From Fervidibacter canadensis (lineage in GTDB: Bacteria > Armatimonadota > Fervidibacteria > Fervidibacterales > Fervidibacteraceae), in the NCBI GenBank assembly GCA_041446545.1, contig JBGOEJ010000004.1:62001-126000 (forward strand): 64,000 nt of DNA, read 5' to 3'. Shown piece after piece: positions 8,603 through 18,375 of this stretch (position 1 is its first letter; the number at the start of each line of letters is the position of its first letter). The notes below the pieces were generated by a model. The model was not told the DNA's origin. It did not search any database and was given only the letters and a program-made list of their open reading frames with translations. The position numbers and the translations under genes are program-made.

Positions 8603-10276
8603 GTGACGGCACAACGGACGGGGTATGTCATCGGTGTGGATGTCGGGACGATGAGCGTTCGGGCGGGCGTGTTTGCCTTGGACGGGACGATGTTGGCGCA
8701 CGCCGTTGAATTCATCCAAATCGCCCGACCCAGAGAAAATTTCGTGGAGCAATCCTCCGACGAAATTTGGGAGGCGACGGGACGGGCAGTGCGGGCTGCT
8801 GTCGCTAATGCCGGCATTCGCCCTAAGCAAGTTATCGGCATCAGTTACGACGCCACCTGCTCGTTGGTGGCATTGGGCAAAGACCTTCGTCCCATCTCTG
8901 TCTCGCCGACAGGCGACCCAAAGTGGAACATCATCGTTTGGATGGATCACCGCGCCGTTGAATTCGCCGACCGCATCAATGCGACTTGTCATCCTGTCCT
9001 GCGATATGTCGGTGGCGTCATCTCACCAGAGATGGAGCCGCCCAAATTGCTTTGGCTCAAGCACTACCTGCCCGAAACTTGGCGGCAGGCGGGCAAATTT
9101 TTTGACCTCGCCGACTTTATGGTCTTTCAATCCACTGGGCACGATGTCCGCAGCCTTTGCACCGTCGTCTGCAAGTGGCTGTATCTTGGGCACGAGGGGC
9201 GATGGGACAGGAGTTTCTACGAGCAAATCGGGTTAGGCGATTTGTTGGATGGTGAGCGGGTGAGGGACGAAGTTCGTCCGATGGGCGAATGGGCAGGCAA
9301 CTTGACGCAAGAAGCCGCTGAACATTTGGGCTTGACAACCGACACAGCCGTCGGCGTCGGCATCATTGACGCCCATGCAGGAGGGATCGGGTTGCTGGGC
9401 GCTGTTTGGAAAGACGAAGGTGTGGACGGGGCGCCCTTAGAGACGCTGGAAATCGCTTTGGCGCTCATCGGCGGGACCTCCTCATGCCACATGGCAGTTT
9501 CCCGTGAGCCCAAGTTTGTGCCCGGCGTTTGGGGACCTTACTTTGGGGCGATGGTGCCGAACATGTGGCTGACAGAAGGGGGACAAAGTGCCACAGGCGC
9601 CCTCATTGACTATGTCGTCACCAACAACGCTCAATGGACGACCCTGCAGCGGATGGCAGCAGAACGCAACATGACCTTTTACGAAATCCTCAACGACATC
9701 GTCTTGCGTTTGCAACGGGAGACAGGTTTGGGTTGGCGGTTGACGAGGGACTTGCATGTTTTGGACTACCATCACGGCAACCGTTCGCCCAAAGCCGACC
9801 CATACGCCAAAGGGGTCGTGGACGGCTTGACGCTGGAAACTTCCCTGGAAGCCGTCGCAAAACTCTATTACGCCACCATCCAAGCCATCGCTTATGGGAC
9901 GAGGGACATCATAGAGACGATAAACCGACACGGACATCGCATCCGACGCATCTATGCGACGGGCGGTGGGACGAAAAACCCTCTTTGGCTTCAAGAGCAC
10001 GCCGACATCACGGAAAGCGAAATTCGCTTGCCCAAAGAGCCCGAGGCAGTGCTGTTGGGGACGGCAATTTTGGCAGCAGTGGCGGCGAAAGCCTACCCTG
10101 ACATCCCGACGGCGATGCGGGCGATGTGCCACACGGGTGACATCATCCGACCCCGCCCCGAAACCTTTGACTTTCACCGCGCTAAGTTCGCCATCTACCG
10201 TGAAATGTATGAGGAGCACCTGCGCCGACGACAGCGGATGGCGCCTTTCATGGGAAGGCAGGTGAAACGCCCATGA
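8603..10276 (+). CDS. FGGY-family pentulose kinase (D-ribulokinase type)
   Basis: 557 residues from GTG 8603, preceded by GGGAGGTGAA. The actin-like ATP-binding fold opens with VIGVDVGTMSVRAGVF and the C-terminal half has YATGGGTKNPLWLQEH. The signatures SLCTVVCKW and GNRSPKADP are those of the FGGY pentulose kinase group that phosphorylates D-ribulose and related ketoses, rather than of AraB or xylulokinase. The product would enter the pentose phosphate pathway, which fits the next gene, zwf. The stop codon overlaps the zwf ATG by four bases (ATGA), indicating translational coupling. Confidence 0.87.
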   Translation: MTAQRTGYVIGVDVGTMSVRAGVFALDGTMLAHAVEFIQIARPRENFVEQSSDEIWEATGRAVRAAVANAGIRPKQVIGISYDATCSLVALGKDLRPISVSPTGDPKWNIIVWMDHRAVEFADRINATCHPVLRYVGGVISPEMEPPKLLWLKHYLPETWRQAGKFFDLADFMVFQSTGHDVRSLCTVVCKWLYLGHEGRWDRSFYEQIGLGDLLDGERVRDEVRPMGEWAGNLTQEAAEHLGLTTDTAVGVGIIDAHAGGIGLLGAVWKDEGVDGAPLETLEIALALIGGTSSCHMAVSREPKFVPGVWGPYFGAMVPNMWLTEGGQSATGALIDYVVTNNAQWTTLQRMAAERNMTFYEILNDIVLRLQRETGLGWRLTRDLHVLDYHHGNRSPKADPYAKGVVDGLTLETSLEAVAKLYYATIQAIAYGTRDIIETINRHGHRIRRIYATGGGTKNPLWLQEHADITESEIRLPKEPEAVLLGTAILAAVAAKAYPDIPTAMRAMCHTGDIIRPRPETFDFHRAKFAIYREMYEEHLRRRQRMAPFMGRQVKRP

Positions 10277-11739
10277 ATGTAGAGCCACATTTGCTCGTCA
10301 TCTTCGGGGCGTCAGGTGATTTGATGCGGCGGAAGTTAGCGCCCGCTTTGTTGCGCCTTGCCGAGCAAGGGTTGCTGCCAGAGCGCTTCGCCATCTTGGG
10401 CTTCGCCCGAACGGAACTTTCCGACGAAACTTTTCGCTCGGCGCTTCAGGATGCCCTGCGGGTGCAACCCGAAGACGAAGCGTGGCGTTGGCTGCAAGAG
10501 CGGTTGTTTTACTGTCAAGGCAACTACGGCGATGCAGCATCTATGGCACGATTGCGAGGATGCGTTGAAAGGCTCAACGAACGCTGGCAATTGGAAGGCA
10601 ATCGGCTTTTTTACTTGGCGACACCCCCCGATGTCTTTGACGATTTGGTCATCGGCATTCGGGAAGGCGGGTTGAACAAAAGCGCAGGTTGGGTGCGCAT
10701 CGTCGTGGAGAAGCCTTTCGGGCACGATTTGGAAAGCGCCCAGCGACTCAACCGTTTGCTTTGGACGGCGTTTGACGAACCCGCCATCTTCCGCATTGAC
10801 CACTACTTGGGCAAAGAGACGGTTCAAAACCTTCTCGTCTTTCGCTTCGGCAACACGATTTTTGAGCCCCTTTGGAACCGCCGCTACATTGACCATGTGC
10901 AAATCACCGTCGCCGAAGATGATGGCGTGGGACATCGTGGGCGCTATTATGAGGCGGCGGGAGCGTTGCGAGACATGGTGCCCAACCACCTGTTTCAACT
11001 GTTGACGCTGGTGGCGATGGAACCGCCGATTGCGTTGGACGCTGACGAAGTGCGCGACGAAAAGTTGCGGGTTCTGCGGGCTATCAAACCGTTTGACCCT
11101 GAGGAAGTGGACGAAAATGTCGTGCGGGGTCAATACGGAGCGGGCGAAATCGCAGGGCAAAAAGTCGTCGCTTACCGGCAAGAACCTTTCGTTCACCCCC
11201 AATCGGTGACGGAAACCTTTGTCGCCCTGCGGCTCTTCGTGCGCAATTGGCGGTGGGAAGGCGTGCCCTTTTACCTGCGGACAGGAAAGCGGTTGCCCAA
11301 ACGCGTCACTGAGGTGCACATTCAGTTTCGTCCCGTCCCCCACCTTTTGTTTCCGCCCGAAACGGCGGGGCAACTGAAGCCCAATTTGCTGACCTTGCGC
11401 ATTCAACCCGACGAAGGGATTATCCTGCGGATTGAGGCGAAAGTCGTCGGGATGGGGATGCAAGGGAGGTCGGTGCCTTTGGACTTTCGCTACGCTGATT
11501 TTGGCACGCCCATTCCCGACGCTTACGAACGATTGCTTTTGGATGCGATGCGGGGTGACCAGACGCTTTTCATGCGCGCCGACGAAGTGGAAGCGGCATG
11601 GCGCATCGTCACCCCCATCTTGCATCGTTGGTGGCAACTTCCCCCGCCATCCTTCCCCGACTACGCCGCCGGCACTTGGGGACCGAAAGAGGCCGACGAG
11701 TTGATCCGACGAGACGAACGCCAATGGCTAACACAGTAA
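10273..11739 (+). CDS. zwf: Glucose-6-phosphate 1-dehydrogenase
   Basis: 488 residues, normal length. The N-terminal NADP-binding motif is FGASGDLMRRKL, the EKPFGHDLESA motif follows, and the substrate-binding active site is RIDHYLGKETVQN. It oxidises glucose 6-phosphate to 6-phosphoglucono-lactone with NADPH formation, the first step of the oxidative pentose phosphate pathway. Its ATG overlaps the stop of the pentulose kinase. No lactonase or 6-phosphogluconate dehydrogenase is adjacent. The transketolase lies 50 kb away in the same window. Confidence 0.96.
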   Translation: MNVEPHLLVIFGASGDLMRRKLAPALLRLAEQGLLPERFAILGFARTELSDETFRSALQDALRVQPEDEAWRWLQERLFYCQGNYGDAASMARLRGCVERLNERWQLEGNRLFYLATPPDVFDDLVIGIREGGLNKSAGWVRIVVEKPFGHDLESAQRLNRLLWTAFDEPAIFRIDHYLGKETVQNLLVFRFGNTIFEPLWNRRYIDHVQITVAEDDGVGHRGRYYEAAGALRDMVPNHLFQLLTLVAMEPPIALDADEVRDEKLRVLRAIKPFDPEEVDENVVRGQYGAGEIAGQKVVAYRQEPFVHPQSVTETFVALRLFVRNWRWEGVPFYLRTGKRLPKRVTEVHIQFRPVPHLLFPPETAGQLKPNLLTLRIQPDEGIILRIEAKVVGMGMQGRSVPLDFRYADFGTPIPDAYERLLLDAMRGDQTLFMRADEVEAAWRIVTPILHRWWQLPPPSFPDYAAGTWGPKEADELIRRDERQWLTQ

Positions 11740-11777
11740 CGAGTGGGTAGAAAAAACGCACGGAAGGAGGTCGGAGC

Positions 11778-13343
11778 GTGGAAGCGGTGATGCTTTGGAC
11801 AGCGTTGGAGTTGGTGCTGCAGAGCCAGCGCAATGACGACAACCCGCTTTGGGATGTGACGGTGCGGGTGCATTTCACGGCACCGTCGGGCAAGACACAG
11901 ACGGTAGAAGCCTTTTGGGACGGCGGACGAATTTGGCGCGTCCGCTTTTGCCCTGAGGAAGTGGGAGAATGGCGATGGCGCTCGGAAAGTTCGCCCGAAG
12001 ATGCGGGTTTGCACGGTCAGACAGGTTCCTTCCGCTGCGTCCCTTATGAAGGCGATAACCCGCTCTATCGGCATGGCGCTTTGCGTCTCTCTTCTGACCG
12101 TCGCTTTTTCGTCCATGCTGACGGGACACCCTTTTTCTGGCTTGCCGACACGGCGTGGAACGGCGTCTTGAAAGCCAAGCCCGAAGATTGGGAGCGTTAC
12201 TTGCAAATCCGTCGCCAACAAGGGTTCACTGTCATCCAATTTGTCAGCACCCATTGGCGCGCCTTCCCCCAAGATGCCTTCGGCGAGACGGCTTATACGG
12301 GCACGAGCCGCATTCGCATCAACCCCCATTTCTTCCAGCGCTTGGACGGCAAAGTCGCTGCCATCAATCGGCATGGACTGATCGCAGCGCCCGTTTTGCT
12401 TTGGGCATTGCGCCCGCCTTCGCCCGCTGCTGTCTTATCCGATGACGACTTAATTCGGCTCGCCCGCTACCTTGTCGCCCGATGGGGCGCTTATCAAGTC
12501 GTCTGGATTTTGGGCGGTGACGGCGACTATCGGGGCGAAAAGGCGGAACGGTGGAAACGCATCGGGCGTGCCGTTTTCGGTGACCGTCATGACCGTTTGG
12601 TGACGATGCACCCACAAGGTTTGCATTGGGTTGCCGACGAGTTTCGCGAGGAAGCGTGGTTTGACTTCATCGGTTACCAGAGTGGGCACGGCGATAGCGC
12701 CAACGATTTGCGTTGGCTTGTCTTCGGTCCGCCCGCAAGTGAGTGGCGGAAAGAGCCGCCGAGACCCATCGTCAACTTGGAGCCAAATTACGAAGCCCAT
12801 CGTGCCTATCAATCGCGCCAACCCTTCACGGCGTTCCATGTCCGACGGGCGCTTTACTGGAGTTTACTCGTTTCACCGACGGCGGGCGTCACTTACGGGC
12901 ATCATGGCATTTGGTCGTGGGCGGAGAAGTCCGAAGAACCCCTTGACCACGCAGGGAGCGGGATCGCCCCACCCTGGCACGAAGCAGTTCAAAGCGAAGG
13001 CGCTCAATGCGTCACTTATTTGCGTCGCTTTTTTGACGCTATCCGCTGGTGGACTTTGCGCCCCGCCCCCGAATTGCTGGCGGAGCAACCGGCAACGCCC
13101 GAAATGCCCCACGCCTTTATCGCCGCTGCCAAATCGGAAGATGGCATGCTTGCCGTTCTTTACACGCCGCAGGGTGGCACGCTATCGGTGCGAACGGAGT
13201 TGTTAAAGTGTCCCATCGTTGTCCGCTGGTTCAATCCCCGCACGGGTGAATGGACAGAAGCGGGGGAAGTGACCGACCGTTGGCATCGCTTTACGACGCC
13301 CGATGAGGGCGACTGGTTGCTTTGTCTTCAGGGAAAGCCATGA
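11778..13343 (+). CDS. DUF5060/DUF4038 glycoside hydrolase (apiosidase-like, GH140 type)
   Basis: 521 residues from GTG 11778 with AAGGAGG eight bases upstream. Residues 1-90 form the beta-rich DUF5060 domain (VTVRVHFTAPSGK, GEWRWRSESS). The rest is a TIM-barrel of the DUF4038 kind: FFWLADTAWNG, a WILGGDGDY strand and a long region ending in a DUF5605-like beta domain with FNPRTGEW. Relatives include apiosidases that trim rhamnogalacturonan II. No signal peptide is visible, so it may work on imported oligosaccharides. It lies 38 bases after zwf, and the DUF1080 gene follows. Confidence 0.8.
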   Translation: MEAVMLWTALELVLQSQRNDDNPLWDVTVRVHFTAPSGKTQTVEAFWDGGRIWRVRFCPEEVGEWRWRSESSPEDAGLHGQTGSFRCVPYEGDNPLYRHGALRLSSDRRFFVHADGTPFFWLADTAWNGVLKAKPEDWERYLQIRRQQGFTVIQFVSTHWRAFPQDAFGETAYTGTSRIRINPHFFQRLDGKVAAINRHGLIAAPVLLWALRPPSPAAVLSDDDLIRLARYLVARWGAYQVVWILGGDGDYRGEKAERWKRIGRAVFGDRHDRLVTMHPQGLHWVADEFREEAWFDFIGYQSGHGDSANDLRWLVFGPPASEWRKEPPRPIVNLEPNYEAHRAYQSRQPFTAFHVRRALYWSLLVSPTAGVTYGHHGIWSWAEKSEEPLDHAGSGIAPPWHEAVQSEGAQCVTYLRRFFDAIRWWTLRPAPELLAEQPATPEMPHAFIAAAKSEDGMLAVLYTPQGGTLSVRTELLKCPIVVRWFNPRTGEWTEAGEVTDRWHRFTTPDEGDWLLCLQGKP

Positions 13344-13426
13344 AGGATGAAGGCTTCGTGCGCTGAAGGTCGTTGCTACAATCCCAACGGCATCCTTTTT
13401 CACCCTTGGCATGGAGGGATGAACCG

Positions 13427-14248
13427 ATGCGTCGGTGGATGGCGATATCGTTGGCGTTATTGGCAGGTGCTGCCTTTTGGGCAGTCGGGCAATTCGGCTA
13501 CGACGATACACCTTTTTTGCCCGGCTCCAAGTGGCGGGTGCATGACAGCAAGCGTCCGCAACCGCCCGTCGTCACACCGGGCAAAAATTTCGGCGACCCA
13601 CCCTCGGACGCCATCGTGCTCTTTGACGGCAAAGACTTGTCCAAATGGCGCAGCGTCTTTGGTGGTCCTGCCCGTTGGCGTGTGGAGAAGGGCTACATGG
13701 AAGTCGTGCCCGGAACGGGCGACATCCAGACGGTGGACGAGTTGGGCGACTGCCAATTGCACATAGAGTGGAGTGTCCCCCCCGATGTGAAAGGCAGCGG
13801 ACAAGGGCAGGGCAACAGCGGCGTCTTTTTGATGGGACGCTACGAAATTCAGGTGCTGGACAGTTTCAAAAACCTAACCTACGCCGACGGGATGGCAGGG
13901 GCAATTTACGGGCAATATCCGCCGCTGGTTAACCCTTGCCGACCGCCGGGCGAATGGCAAACTTACGACATCGTCTGGATTGCGCCCCGTTTTGACGCCA
14001 AGGGCACTTTGATTCGCCCTGGCTACCTGACCCTGATTTTCAACGGCATCGTCGTCCATTATCACACGCCCGTTCTGGGGTCAACCGTCCATCGCGCCCT
14101 CGCCCGTTATCAACCTCATCCACCCGTCGGACCGTTGCGGTTGCAAAATCACGGCTATCGCGTCCGCTTCCGCAACATTTGGTATCGCCCGTTGAAAGGC
14201 TATGATGGAGAGGGCGAATGGTCGCCAGTGCCTTACCAGCCAAAGTGA
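13427..14248 (+). CDS. DUF1080 (3-keto-disaccharide hydrolase type) exported protein
   Basis: 273 residues from ATG 13427 with GGAGGG before it. The N-terminus MRRWMAISLALLAGAAF is a signal peptide. The remainder is a concanavalin-like DUF1080 domain with the usual markers: VLFDGKDLSKWR, the GNSGVFLMGRYEIQVLDS motif, and PPGEWQTYDIVW. Members hydrolyse 3-keto-glycosides or bind glycans outside the cell. TACAAT at 13377-13382 could be a -10 box for its own promoter, but the -35 is poor. It closes the sugar cluster that starts with the ManD gene. Confidence 0.85.
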   Translation: MRRWMAISLALLAGAAFWAVGQFGYDDTPFLPGSKWRVHDSKRPQPPVVTPGKNFGDPPSDAIVLFDGKDLSKWRSVFGGPARWRVEKGYMEVVPGTGDIQTVDELGDCQLHIEWSVPPDVKGSGQGQGNSGVFLMGRYEIQVLDSFKNLTYADGMAGAIYGQYPPLVNPCRPPGEWQTYDIVWIAPRFDAKGTLIRPGYLTLIFNGIVVHYHTPVLGSTVHRALARYQPHPPVGPLRLQNHGYRVRFRNIWYRPLKGYDGEGEWSPVPYQPK

Positions 14249-14258
14249 GGCAGGCACA

Positions 14259-14278
14259 AAGGGCGAGCCATCGCCCTT
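14259..14278 (+). terminator. 8-bp hairpin after the DUF1080 gene
   Basis: AAGGGCGA pairs perfectly with TCGCCCTT across a GCCA loop, 10 bases after the stop codon. There is no T run, so it may act as a barrier or mRNA 3' end rather than a classical intrinsic terminator. Confidence 0.4.
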
Positions 14279-14308
14279 GCCCTCGGACACGCTGAAGGGG
14301 TGACTTGA

Positions 14309-17209
14309 ATGCGCCGCTACGGATGGCTTGTGGCGCTTGCTGTCGTGTTGGGACTGTTTTTGGCGGGGCGGCAAATCGCTTGGCTGGTGACGGAGTGGGC
14401 ATGGTTTCGGGAAGTCGGCTACACCTCCGTCTTTTGGGCGAGATTTTGGATGAGGTTAGGGGTTGGGGTGGCTGTCGGGTTGCTCTTTGCTTTTGCCATC
14501 GGGGTCAACTTGGTTTTGGCACAACGATGGACTTTCCAACGCCTTCGCCGTTTCTACCCGCCTGGCTGGATAGGGGCGTTGATGGTCTGGTTGGAGCAAG
14601 GTTTTCGGTTCACCCTTTTGGTCATCGTGGCGATGTTTGGTATCGTCAGCGGTTGGGCAGCGGCGAGGGAATGGGAGACGGTGTTGCGGTTTGTCTTCGG
14701 GGCAACCATCAAAACAGGCATCAATGACCCTTTGTTCGGCAAGGACATCAGTTTCTACCTGTTCGCTCTGCCTTTTTGGCGGTTCATTTACAACTACCTG
14801 TTTGCTGCCCTTTTGTTGGCGCTTGTTTTGACGGGGCTTTTTTATGCTTTTCACGCCGTCGCCGACATGGTGGTGGCAGGTCGTTACCCACCGACTTTGC
14901 GGGGGCAAGTGCGGGCTTTATTGCTGTCGGCGACGCCGATTGTCCGCGCCCATTTGCTCTTCCTTGTAGCATTGCTCCTCTTCGCCATCGCAGGTCATTT
15001 TCGGCTGAGCATGTTTGAGTTGCTTTACGGGCGCAGGGCAGGGGAAGTCGTTTGGGGGGCTGGCTACACCGATGTCCATCTTCGCTTGCCTGCTTTGTGG
15101 GTTTGCATGCTCGTTTTTTTGGCGGGCGGGCTGTTGATGCTTTGGAGCATCCGCGCCAGAGCCTCGCTAAGGGCAGGGATTGTTCTCGGTGCGCTTTTTG
15201 TGACGGCGTGGTTGACCTTGACTTTTGTGCCAGCCCTCTTTCAACGCTATGTCGTCAAGCCCAATGAACTGGCGATGGAAAAGCCCTACATCGCCCACAA
15301 CATCAGGATGACCCGTATCGCCTACGGTCTTCACAAGGTTCAGATGGACGCCTACCCATTTCACGGCGCTGTGACACCGGACTTGATCGCCAACAACCGC
15401 ACCCTTTTGGAGAGCGTTCGCCTTTGGGATTACCGTCCGCTTCAGGAGAACCTACGGCAAAACCAAGCCATCCGCACTTACTACACTTTCGCCGATGTGG
15501 ACATAGACAGGTATCGGGTGGGAGGGTCTTATCGGCAGGTGATGATAGCGGCGAGGGAGTTGGATATAGAGCAGTTGCGTCCCAGTTGGTTCAGCCGCCA
15601 CTTTCTATGGACGCATGGCTTTGGCGTTGTCGTCGTCCCCGTCAACGAAGTGGAACGGGAAGGGATGCCTGTCCTTTGGGTGCGAGACATCCCACCTTTT
15701 AGCCAGTTCCGTGAGTTACAGGTGAAAGAACCTCGCATTTACTTTGGCGAGTTGACGAACGACTACATCGTCGTCCGAACCCGTCAAAAGGAGTTTGACT
15801 ACCCGACCAGCGGAAAACGGGGCGGGGGACGAGGGACGGGGGAAGGAAGCGAGACGATGGCTCGGACGACTTATCGGGGGCGAGGCGGTGTGCCGATTGG
15901 CAACCCGTTGATGCGCCTCGCCTTTGCCCTGCGTTTTGGGGAGGTCTCTTTAGCCCTCAACCGCGACATCCTGCCCGAAAGCCGCTTGCTTTTCCGCCGC
16001 CAAATTCACGAGCGTGTCAGAGCCATCGCTCCCTTTCTGCTCTTTGACAAAGACCCTTACATCGTCATCGCTGACGGACGCCTGTTTTGGATCATGGACG
16101 CCTACACCTACAGCGACCGCTTTCCCTACGCGGAGCCGACAGTGTGGGAGCAAACGGTGCTTTTCTCTGGCGGAGAAACAGTGGAGCGGGTTGACATCAA
16201 TTACATCCGCAACTCTGTCAAGGTCGTCATTGACGCCTACCATGGGACGGTGAGGTTTTACCTCGCCGACCCGACCGACCCAATCGTTAGGGTATATGCC
16301 CGCATCTTTCCTTCCATGTTCCGTCCCCTTTCGGAAATGCCCAAGAGTTTACAGGCGCACTTGCGCTATCCCGCCAACTTGCTGCAACTGCAAGCGGAGC
16401 GATTGTTGCTTTACCACATCACTGACCCAGAGCAGTTTTATCAGCAGGAAGACAGGTGGGCAATCGCCCAAGAGGTTTATGGCGAGGAGCGGCAACTGAT
16501 AGAGCCCTACTATGTCATGATGCGCCTGCCTGGTGGTCGGGAGGGAGGACAAGCCTCTTCAGGGCGTCCCGTTGAATTTGCCCTTATTTTGCCCTTCACG
16601 CCTTACGGTGTGCCGGGCAAACAGGAGCGGCACAATTTAGTGGCATTGTTGATGGCACGATGTGACCCCCCCCACATCGGCGACTTGTTCATCCTGCGGA
16701 TGCCGCCGGGTGAGCAAGTTTACGGACCTGCCCAAATTGAAGCCAGAATTGACAATGACGCCGAAATCTCCAAAGACTTGACCCTTTGGCGGCAACGGGG
16801 CTCGGATGTCATTCGGGGAAACCTGCTCGTCATCCCTTTGGACGGTGCTTTGCTCTATGTAGAGCCGCTCTTTTTGGTCTCCACGCAAACACGGTTGCCC
16901 GAACTCAAACGGGTCATCGTCGCCGACCAACAGCGGGTCGTCATGGACGAGACATTGCCGAAAGCCTTGGCGCGCTTGCTCGGACGAACCGTTGCGCCGA
17001 CTCCTTCCTTGCCGACCGATGAACACTTCGCCAACGCCGAATTGCGAGGGTTGGCGGAAGCGATGGAACGCACTTTGACGGAAGCGGAAACAAGCGCCCG
17101 ACAAGGCGATTGGGCAAAGTTCGGCGAGCGCCTTCGCCAATTGCGTTCGCTCATCCAGCAACTGCAAGAGCGGTTAAAGGCTTCGACGCCTTCGCCAGCG
17201 ACGAGGTGA
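14309..17209 (+). CDS. UPF0182 family large membrane protein
   Basis: 966 residues with GGGGTGA before the ATG. The first 310 residues have about seven membrane helices (near 5-22, 48-68, 88-110, 150-180, 205-225, 262-282 and 288-310), followed by a large soluble part, as in COG1615. The hallmark PYIAHNIRMTRIAYGL and the DYIVVRT segment are present. The function of the family is not known. An acidic/polar C-terminal helix region ends in a short coiled stretch. Around residues 503-515 a Gly/Arg-rich linker is encoded by G-rich heptamer repeats (see repeat entry) and looks like an insertion. The URO-D-like gene follows after six bases. Confidence 0.9.
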   Translation: MRRYGWLVALAVVLGLFLAGRQIAWLVTEWAWFREVGYTSVFWARFWMRLGVGVAVGLLFAFAIGVNLVLAQRWTFQRLRRFYPPGWIGALMVWLEQGFRFTLLVIVAMFGIVSGWAAAREWETVLRFVFGATIKTGINDPLFGKDISFYLFALPFWRFIYNYLFAALLLALVLTGLFYAFHAVADMVVAGRYPPTLRGQVRALLLSATPIVRAHLLFLVALLLFAIAGHFRLSMFELLYGRRAGEVVWGAGYTDVHLRLPALWVCMLVFLAGGLLMLWSIRARASLRAGIVLGALFVTAWLTLTFVPALFQRYVVKPNELAMEKPYIAHNIRMTRIAYGLHKVQMDAYPFHGAVTPDLIANNRTLLESVRLWDYRPLQENLRQNQAIRTYYTFADVDIDRYRVGGSYRQVMIAARELDIEQLRPSWFSRHFLWTHGFGVVVVPVNEVEREGMPVLWVRDIPPFSQFRELQVKEPRIYFGELTNDYIVVRTRQKEFDYPTSGKRGGGRGTGEGSETMARTTYRGRGGVPIGNPLMRLAFALRFGEVSLALNRDILPESRLLFRRQIHERVRAIAPFLLFDKDPYIVIADGRLFWIMDAYTYSDRFPYAEPTVWEQTVLFSGGETVERVDINYIRNSVKVVIDAYHGTVRFYLADPTDPIVRVYARIFPSMFRPLSEMPKSLQAHLRYPANLLQLQAERLLLYHITDPEQFYQQEDRWAIAQEVYGEERQLIEPYYVMMRLPGGREGGQASSGRPVEFALILPFTPYGVPGKQERHNLVALLMARCDPPHIGDLFILRMPPGEQVYGPAQIEARIDNDAEISKDLTLWRQRGSDVIRGNLLVIPLDGALLYVEPLFLVSTQTRLPELKRVIVADQQRVVMDETLPKALARLLGRTVAPTPSLPTDEHFANAELRGLAEAMERTLTEAETSARQGDWAKFGERLRQLRSLIQQLQERLKASTPSPATR
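15826..15843 (+). repeat. G-rich heptamer repeat (GGGACGA) inside the UPF0182 gene
   Basis: GGGACGA then GGGACGG then GGGGA in tandem, encoding the GRGTG core of a Gly-rich linker. The same unit occurs at 48278 in the amidase gene and, inverted, at 39566. Confidence 0.6.
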
Positions 17210-17215
17210 GCGAGG

Positions 17216-18337
17216 ATGTTTTGGCGACGCCACCGTCCTGCTGACACACCACCACCGGTTGACCTTTCGCCCAGAGAACGGGTCTGGCGGGCGTTGAGGC
17301 GCCAACCCCTTGACCGAGTGCCGTGCGTAGACTGCTACTTCTTGCCCGAAACCCTTCAGCAATGGCAACGGGAAGGTTACCCGAGCGATGTCGCTCCCGC
17401 CGACTTTTTTGACTTGGACTTGGTTTGCCTGCCCGTTGATTGCACGATGGGTTGGCGGGAGGAAGTGATAGACGAGACGGACGAGTATCGCATCGTCGTG
17501 GAAGCCGATGGTGTCACCCGAAAGCGTTGGAAGGTTTATCACGCTCAACCGCAGGAACTGGATTTCCCTGTCAAACAAATGCGCGATTGGCGGCAAATCC
17601 GTCCCGCCTTGAAAGCCCACGAGGGACGGTTGCCCGACGATTTGCCTGAGCGCGTTGCCCACGCCCAAAAACACCATCGCTTCATCGCCCTGTCCTTCGT
17701 GGAGCCGTGCACTTTGGTGCGTCGGTTGCTCGGCAGCCGTCAATGGGTGGAAGCCTTTCAAACCCAGCCACCTTTGCTGGACGAAATCTTGGAGACGGGC
17801 GTTCGGCTCATCATAGAGACAGTGGATTTGTCGCTCAAAGCGTTGTCCTCGTTCCAATTGGACGGCGTTTGGTTGCACGCTGACTTGGCTTACACGCATG
17901 GGGCGTTTCTGACGGAGGGAGATTATCGGCGCATCCTCTTGCCTTATCATCGGCAACTAACGAGGGAGTTGCATCGGCGGGGGCTTGCGGTGCTCCTTTA
18001 CACGCAAGGCAAAGTAGACCTTTTTGTCAAGATGGCTCAAAAGAGCGGGATAGACGCCGTTTTGCCGCTGGAAACTTTCAGCCAAAATGACCTTGCCGCC
18101 TACAAGGAAACTTTCGGTCAAAAGGTGACGCTGGGCGGCGGCGTTTCTGCGGATCGGTTGATGGAAAGCGATGAAGCCGCCGAAGAAGAGGTGCGCACCA
18201 AAGTGGCTTTGGGGATGGGGGCATCGGCGACGGGCTACTTGTTCTGCCTTGATCGTCCCGTCCCGCCTTTCATCCCTTTTCAACGCTACCAACGCCTTTT
18301 AGAGTTGGCGCGCACCTTGAGCAAAAAGGGCGTGTGA
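17216..18337 (+). CDS. Uroporphyrinogen-decarboxylase-like (URO-D/methyltransferase superfamily) protein
   Basis: 373 residues. The opening SPRERVWRALRRQPLDRVPC is the standard start of non-haem URO-D-like proteins, and the later GVWLHADLAYTHG, FSQNDLAAYKETFG and KVTLGGGVSADRL segments follow the barrel order. It lacks the haem-pathway HemE signatures and no haem gene is near. Members of this group transfer methyl groups with corrinoid cofactors or have unknown substrates; catabolic clusters often contain them. It begins six bases after the UPF0182 stop. The oxidoreductase follows. Confidence 0.78.
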   Translation: MFWRRHRPADTPPPVDLSPRERVWRALRRQPLDRVPCVDCYFLPETLQQWQREGYPSDVAPADFFDLDLVCLPVDCTMGWREEVIDETDEYRIVVEADGVTRKRWKVYHAQPQELDFPVKQMRDWRQIRPALKAHEGRLPDDLPERVAHAQKHHRFIALSFVEPCTLVRRLLGSRQWVEAFQTQPPLLDEILETGVRLIIETVDLSLKALSSFQLDGVWLHADLAYTHGAFLTEGDYRRILLPYHRQLTRELHRRGLAVLLYTQGKVDLFVKMAQKSGIDAVLPLETFSQNDLAAYKETFGQKVTLGGGVSADRLMESDEAAEEEVRTKVALGMGASATGYLFCLDRPVPPFIPFQRYQRLLELARTLSKKGV

Positions 18338-18375
18338 AGGGCGGAAACCGACGGCAAGACGGGAGGTGTTTGGTG

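Noticed and set aside
10336..11724. 462-codon open frame antisense to zwf
   Set aside because: Shadow of a clearly real G6PD gene; low-complexity composition, no recognisable motif.
17216..18337. Naming the URO-D-like gene hemE
   Set aside because: It lacks HemE signatures and haem-pathway neighbours.
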